A stretch of 64,000 bases of DNA from JABDJL01 sp963664065 (GTDB taxonomy: Bacteria > Pseudomonadota > Gammaproteobacteria > Xanthomonadales > SZUA-36). Both the position numbers and the translations under genes were made by a program. The first letter of the stretch is position 1. Each line of letters starts with the position of its first letter. Shown here one piece after another: positions 60,366 through 64,000 of the stretch. The stretch covers positions 1,550,001 through 1,614,000 of the forward strand of contig OY760942.1 of the NCBI GenBank assembly GCA_963664065.1, read 5' to 3'. Under the pieces are notes generated by a model. It had not been told where the DNA came from. It saw nothing but the letters and a program-made list of their open reading frames with translations, and searched no databases.

Positions 60366-61307
60366 ATGAGATTTTTGAATCGGAAAACCAATATTGATTT
60401 TATGGGCAAGCGCAATATCGCGCTAATCCTGTCTGCCGTTGCAATCATCGCCGCGATCGCAATTTTACCGATACGCGGGTTGAATTTCGGCCTGGACTTC
60501 ACCGGTGGCACACTGATCGAAGTTGCATACCCGACGGCGCCTTCAATTGCGGATGTGCGCGCTAATCTAGCCACCGAAGGCCTGGGCAACGCAGTGGTGC
60601 AAACTTTTGGAGCCGCTACGGATATCGTCGTTCGTGTACCGCCAGGCGAAAGCGAAGAAAGCAATGCTGAACTGTCAACCCGCGTGCTCGCCGCGCTGGG
60701 GCAGGGCGTGGAAGGTGATGTTGAAATGCGGCGTGTCGAATTCGTAGGCCCGCAGGTTGGTGAAGAACTGACCGAGCAGGGGATACTGGCCGTCGTTTAT
60801 GCCCTGATCGGAATTTTTCTGTACGTAATGTTCCGCTTTCAATGGCGTTTTTCTGTGGGCGCCGTTGTCGCGGTGGTTCACGACCTTCTTTTCAGCATGG
60901 GTGTTTTATCCTTGCTGCAGATTGAATTTGACCTGACTGTTGTGGCTGCCCTGTTGGCGGTTGTGGGCTATTCGCTGAACGACACCATCGTGTTGTTTGA
61001 CCGCATCCGCGAGAATTTCCCCCGCCTCGGGAAACACACTTCGATTGATGTGATTAACACTTCGGTGAACGAAACGTTGGCCCGAACCCTGATGACATCA
61101 ATGACTACCTTGATGGTATTGATCGCTTTATTCTATTTCGGTGGTGAAATCATCCATGGCTTCGCCCTGACTCTGATTATTGGTGTAGTTGTGGGCACTT
61201 ATTCCTCTATCTATATCGCCAGTTCATCGCTGCTAATGCTTAAAGTGAGCAAGTTCGATTTGCTGCTAGTAGAAAAAGAAGGCGCAAAGCTCGACGCTCG
61301 CCCATAA
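60366..61307 (+). CDS. secF: Protein translocase subunit SecF
   Basis: Partner of SecD. The 313-residue protein has the N-terminal DFMGKRNIALILSAVAIIAA helix, the periplasmic motif LNFGLDFTGGTLIEV, a later VEFVGPQVGEELTEQGILAV, and the membrane motif VVGYSLNDTIVLFDRIREN with the conserved Asp. It lies 9 bp after secD. It ends 100 bp before the convergent suhB; that short gap has no clear terminator beyond a weak T-rich stretch near 61402. Confidence 0.97.
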   Translation: MRFLNRKTNIDFMGKRNIALILSAVAIIAAIAILPIRGLNFGLDFTGGTLIEVAYPTAPSIADVRANLATEGLGNAVVQTFGAATDIVVRVPPGESEESNAELSTRVLAALGQGVEGDVEMRRVEFVGPQVGEELTEQGILAVVYALIGIFLYVMFRFQWRFSVGAVVAVVHDLLFSMGVLSLLQIEFDLTVVAALLAVVGYSLNDTIVLFDRIRENFPRLGKHTSIDVINTSVNETLARTLMTSMTTLMVLIALFYFGGEIIHGFALTLIIGVVVGTYSSIYIASSSLLMLKVSKFDLLLVEKEGAKLDARP

Positions 61308-61407
61308 TGGGCTGATCTTTTCTATTCAGGCTGTGATGCATGTACATTCTGTGCCGAACATTACCAGTATGGGTATCGGGAGCACCACGCGAAGCTCTTG
61401 ATCTTTT

Positions 61408-62208
61408 TTATTTCGCCTTGGCAGCAGCCCACCTGGGCTCAATAATCCGCCGCAACTCGGTCATCAGCTTGTAGGGTGCGGCGAGGATGGAATCTGATTC
61501 TTCCACCTTGTCACCGCCACTGAAGTCATTGGCCACACCACCAGCTTCCCTGACCAGCAGAGCGCCGGCAGAAACATCCCAGGGTTTGAGGCCAATCTCG
61601 AAAAAACCATCGACCCGGCCTGCTGCGGTCCACGCAAGGTCGAGCGAAGCGGTTCCTGCCCGGCGAAAGTCTTCCGCCTGCTCCCAGATCGAGTTGAAAA
61701 TATCCATGTAAACCGGCATGTATTCACGCTTCCGGAACGGGAATGCTGTGGCCAGGATCGCCCCTTCAAGCTCGGTTCTTTGTGAAACCCTTATACGCTC
61801 TTTATTCATATATGCACCGCTGCCCCTGGTCGCGGTAAACATTTCATCACGAATCGGATCGTAAACCACCGCATGTTCTGTCCGGCCCTTGAATTGCTGG
61901 GAGATGGAAACAGCAAAATGCGGTAGTCCGTGCAGGTAATTGCTGGTACCGTCCAGGGGATCGATAATCCACTGGTAATCGCTTTCGCCACTGGCACCGC
62001 TTTCTTCGGCCAGAATCGCGTGATCAGGGTAGAAGCGTGTAATTTCCCGTACAATTTCTGCCTCGCAGGCACGGTCTACTTCACTGACATAGTCATGCCG
62101 GGCTTTGCGGGTGACCGGAATGGAACTGACATGCAACAAGTTGCGGCGCATGAATTCACCGGCTTTTTCGGCAGCAGCAATTGCGACATTCATATGTGGA
62201 TGGGACAT
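61408..62208 (-). CDS. suhB: Inositol-1-monophosphatase SuhB
   Basis: Mg-dependent inositol monophosphatase that also joins rRNA antitermination complexes in E. coli. The 266-residue protein has metal-binding motifs AILAEESGASGE and WIIDPLDGTSNYLHGLPHFAVS, and the C-terminal LKPWDVSAGALLVREAGG signature. I chose ATG 62208 with GGAG 7 bp upstream, which gives the usual length of 267. A longer frame reaching 62397 runs through trmJ. It is divergent from trmJ as in E. coli. Confidence 0.95.
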   Translation of the reverse strand: MSHPHMNVAIAAAEKAGEFMRRNLLHVSSIPVTRKARHDYVSEVDRACEAEIVREITRFYPDHAILAEESGASGESDYQWIIDPLDGTSNYLHGLPHFAVSISQQFKGRTEHAVVYDPIRDEMFTATRGSGAYMNKERIRVSQRTELEGAILATAFPFRKREYMPVYMDIFNSIWEQAEDFRRAGTASLDLAWTAAGRVDGFFEIGLKPWDVSAGALLVREAGGVANDFSGGDKVEESDSILAAPYKLMTELRRIIEPRWAAAKAK

Positions 62209-62236
62209 GCGAGTACTCCGGAGTACCAGATAGTCT

Positions 62237-63037
62237 ATGAACTCAAAGGCGGCACAGGATACCAGAAGCGATACCCGGGTGGCAGACCATCTGGACAGGA
62301 TTCGCATAGTCCTGATCGATACCACCCATCCTGGAAACATCGGCGCGACGGCGAGAGCGATGAAGGTGATGGGGGTTTCCCGCCTGCACCTGGTCAATCC
62401 TGCAATCTATCCGCATGCAGATGCAACGGCCAGGGCATCAGGTGCGGATGACATTCTCGAGCATACGTGTGTCCACGAATCACTGGAAAAAGCGCTGGAG
62501 GGCTGTTCCCTGGTGTTGGGTACAAGTGCCCGACTGCGCAGCTTGTCCATGCCCCAATTAAATGTTCGAAGTGCCGCTGAAATAGCGCTGACCGAATCAG
62601 GTGGGCAGCATGTTGCAATATTGTTCGGCCGTGAACGCCATGGCTTGACCAACCACCAGATGCAACGCTGCCACCGTCTTGTTCACATCGAAACCAACCC
62701 CGATTATGGCTCCCTGAATATTGCCCAGGCAGTTCAACTGATCGTCTATGAACTTCGCATGGCGGCCCTGGAATCAGACGTGCTTTCATTGCCGGCTGTT
62801 GATTGGGAACCGGTTGACGCCGGCCAGATGGAACTGTTTTTCGAGCACCTCGAACAGACCTTGCTGGACCTTGAATTTCTGAATCCAACACAGCCGAAAA
62901 AACTGATGATGCGTCTGCGGAGATTGTTTAACCGATCTCGTCCCGATCAGAATGAAATAAATATTCTGCGGGGGATTCTTGCGGCGGCGCAGGGCGCCGC
63001 CCTTGATCACGGAAAAGATGATGATGAACACAATTAA
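62237..63037 (+). CDS. trmJ: tRNA (cytidine/uridine-2'-O)-methyltransferase TrmJ
   Basis: SPOUT methyltransferase acting on position 32 of tRNAs. The 266-residue protein begins its core RIRIVLIDTTHPGNIGATARAM, followed by VNPAIYPHADATARASGADDIL. The knot motifs are HVAILFGRERHGLTNHQM and HIETNPDYGSLNIAQAVQLIVYEL. A C-terminal helical extension (about 190-266) ends in an acidic tail. The gene is divergent from suhB with a 28-bp gap. Confidence 0.95.
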   Translation: MNSKAAQDTRSDTRVADHLDRIRIVLIDTTHPGNIGATARAMKVMGVSRLHLVNPAIYPHADATARASGADDILEHTCVHESLEKALEGCSLVLGTSARLRSLSMPQLNVRSAAEIALTESGGQHVAILFGRERHGLTNHQMQRCHRLVHIETNPDYGSLNIAQAVQLIVYELRMAALESDVLSLPAVDWEPVDAGQMELFFEHLEQTLLDLEFLNPTQPKKLMMRLRRLFNRSRPDQNEINILRGILAAAQGAALDHGKDDDEHN

Positions 63038-63153
63038 TAAAATTTTTAATGTTTTGTGCTTGAGTTTTAAGTCTTCGACTGCTAATCATAGGGTATAGGG
63101 AGTTTATTCAGAGCAGATGGATCTGTTCTTCTGAGCTAATGGAGTGGAAATTC

Positions 63154-63273
63154 ATGTGGCGCACCCATTCCTTTCTTAAGCGGGCGATGGTGCTGTCTGA
63201 TCTGCTTTCATTCTTGAATCGCTGTTGCCGGACGAATAACTCTCCCTTTTCGTCCATTTACAGCGACTGTTGA
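63154..63273 (+). CDS. Candidate 39-aa protein with own RBS and terminator
   Basis: A 39-codon reading frame starting ATG TGG CGC. The product begins MWRTHSFLKRAMVLSDLLSF, basic then hydrophobic, and ends with Cys pairs and SIYSDC. GGAG lies about 9 bp upstream of the ATG, and the TGA overlaps the first base of a strong terminator stem. A small hairpin (CAGAT GG ATCTG, within TCAGA/TCTGA) precedes the ribosome binding site at about 63109-63137. No family is recognised. It could equally be a non-coding RNA gene. Confidence 0.4.
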   Translation: MWRTHSFLKRAMVLSDLLSFLNRCCRTNNSPFSSIYSDC

Positions 63274-63302
63274 CGGGCCGGCTCGGAGCCGGCCCGTTTT
63301 TT
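63273..63302 (+). terminator. Strong intrinsic terminator
   Basis: An 11-bp perfect stem ACGGGCCGGCT/AGCCGGCCCGT with a 3-base loop CGG and six T. It is too far from trmJ (236 bp) to be simply its terminator unless the transcript has a long 3' region, so a separate short transcript over 63040-63302 is plausible. Confidence 0.9.
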
Positions 63303-63307
63303 GTCGT

Positions 63308-63664
63308 TTAATTCAATACCCGGTAGCCACGACCCCGTAAACAATTCTTGACTACACGCACCTGGTCACGTTCACCTTCGTTCAGCCCTTTAACTCCACC
63401 GGTGATGGCTCCGATGGCCGCTCCCTCGCCTGCATCTTCGCGGCGACTGACAGAGCCAATCGCACCGCCCACTACTGCGCCAGATGCAGATCCCTTGGCG
63501 GCCTTTTTACCGACGGCGACCTGTTCTGCATATGTCTGGCACTCGGCAAGATTATCTTCGTAGCGACTCATATCAACACCCTTCTGATCAATGATGATCT
63601 CGCTGGTCGTCGTACACGCCGAGATAATCAGGAGCATGACAATTGCCATTAGCGAATCTTTCAT
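63308..63664 (-). CDS. Glycine-zipper lipoprotein
   Basis: A 118-residue exported protein. The lipobox-like signal MLLIISACTT (Cys at about residue 17) suggests lipidation. A glycine-zipper segment follows (KGSASGAVVGGAIGSVSRRE and GAAIGAITGGVKGLNEG, about 58-95), of the type that packs in or against membranes. The C-terminus has NCLRGRGYRVLN, a pattern common in envelope glycine-zipper proteins. Role unknown, probably envelope integrity. It lies downstream of the Spy-like gene on the same strand. Confidence 0.8.
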   Translation of the reverse strand: MKDSLMAIVMLLIISACTTTSEIIIDQKGVDMSRYEDNLAECQTYAEQVAVGKKAAKGSASGAVVGGAIGSVSRREDAGEGAAIGAITGGVKGLNEGERDQVRVVKNCLRGRGYRVLN

Positions 63665-63687
63665 GGATATCTCCTAACTGCTGAGGT

Positions 63688-64000
63688 TCAATTACCTTCA
63701 GGATTATCTACTGAAGAATCCTGTTCCCCAGAGTGGTCCTGGCCATACCCATCGTGATCTTTTCCATGCCGACCGTGTCTTTTACCATGAGATTTCTTGC
63801 CGCCATGAGATTGACCACGGTGTTCCTTCATGAGCGCGCGTTGTTCTTCAGTAAACACGGCACGCATATCTTCACGGCTACCGCCAGTTTCGCGGATATG
63901 GCGTATCTGCTCCACCTGCTCATCGCTGAGGCCCAGGTTTTCCTGCATTCGTGCCATACGATCACCACCATGGTGCTTTCCTTTATTGTTGCCAGTATCT
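63688..64000 (-). CDS. Spy/CpxP-like periplasmic protein, 5' end cut by window edge
   Basis: The frame stays open from the stop at 63688 to the window end, so only the last 103 codons are present. The sequence GKHHGGDRMARMQENLGLSDE and QVEQIRHIRETGG, then AVFTEEQRALMKEHRG, is the LTxxQ-type repeat of the Spy/CpxP family of periplasmic stress chaperones. The tail is unusually rich in His, Lys, Gly and Asp (HGKRHGRHGKDHDGYG), which could bind metal ions. ATG 63957 is internal and not the real start. Confidence 0.8.
   Translation of the reverse strand, partial: DTGNNKGKHHGGDRMARMQENLGLSDEQVEQIRHIRETGGSREDMRAVFTEEQRALMKEHRGQSHGGKKSHGKRHGRHGKDHDGYGQDHSGEQDSSVDNPEGN

Noticed and set aside
63643..63662. 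Near-identity of the glycine-zipper gene start region with the ToxR-like regulator start (GATTCGCTAATGGC at both)
   Set aside because: The match is short, lies in coding sequence on one side, and no further flanking similarity is seen; probably chance.
1..64000. CRISPR arrays, prophage, complete insertion sequences or defence islands
   Set aside because: No regularly spaced repeats, phage structural genes, transposases or recognisable defence families were found on either strand.

Overview
The window looks like chromosome of a gammaproteobacterium, probably a marine or sediment lineage near the Xanthomonadales/Woeseiales/Chromatiales side of the class (the lineage is inferred). Three things support this: the block nuoLMN / initiator tRNA / rimP-nusA-infB-rbfA-truB-rpsO-pnp, the queA-tgt-yajC-secD-secF and suhB/trmJ pairs, and a MetX-like enzyme of the xanthomonad serine O-succinyltransferase type. 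Gene density is high and most of the content is housekeeping.

Layout. 1-5.0 kb: end of the complex I operon (nuoL, nuoM, nuoN). 5.2-14.3 kb: initiator tRNA, a structured leader, then the transcription-translation operon from rimP to pnp. 14.3-22.1 kb: envelope and glycan genes (a small methyltransferase, a YidC-like insertase, a DUF6165 protein, GT2 and GT9 glycosyltransferases, Kdo kinase) with a Tat-exported amidohydrolase and a GNAT. 22.1-33.4 kb: accessory genes, namely an unknown exported protein, an outer-membrane barrel, an SPFH protein with a tiny ribbon-helix-helix gene, a membrane redoxin, a Lon-like protease, a periplasmic cyclophilin, a membrane protein, an AT-rich DUF6502 gene, a ToxR-like regulator and an exported hydrolase. 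33.4-41 kb: tRNA-Arg, a beta-propeller protein, RNase D, an FGE-like protein, an S1/P1 nuclease, tRNA-Leu, a MetX-like enzyme and a TrmB-like methyltransferase. 41-47.5 kb: complete ccmABCDEFGHI for cytochrome c maturation, including the 51-aa CcmD. 47.8-55.7 kb: glutathione reductase, a 1389-aa secreted subtilase and a kynurenine-pathway pair (kmo plus a formamidase-like cyclase). 55.9-61.3 kb: queA, tgt, yajC, secD, secF. 61.4-64 kb: suhB, trmJ, a 39-codon candidate gene, a glycine-zipper lipoprotein and a Spy-like protein cut by the window edge.

I found no CRISPR array, phage, intact insertion sequence or recognisable defence island. The most interesting material is non-coding or at gene edges. 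(1) The rimP leader has a hairpin whose loop is complementary to the 5' arm of the terminator just before rimP, so it looks like a two-state attenuator. (2) There are three short repeats of about 160 bp bounded by inverted repeats; two share a core, and they appear to supply a stop codon, a ribosome binding site and a protein C-terminus to neighbouring genes. (3) A partial tRNA-Arg copy has its T-loop split by a 120-bp palindromic insert. (4) Two tandem three-codon mini-ORFs are chained by TAATG overlaps into the start of a ToxR-like regulator. (5) One exported protein probably starts at ATC. (6) A 39-codon gene has its own ribosome binding site and terminator. All functions are inferred from reading the sequence; no database search was possible.
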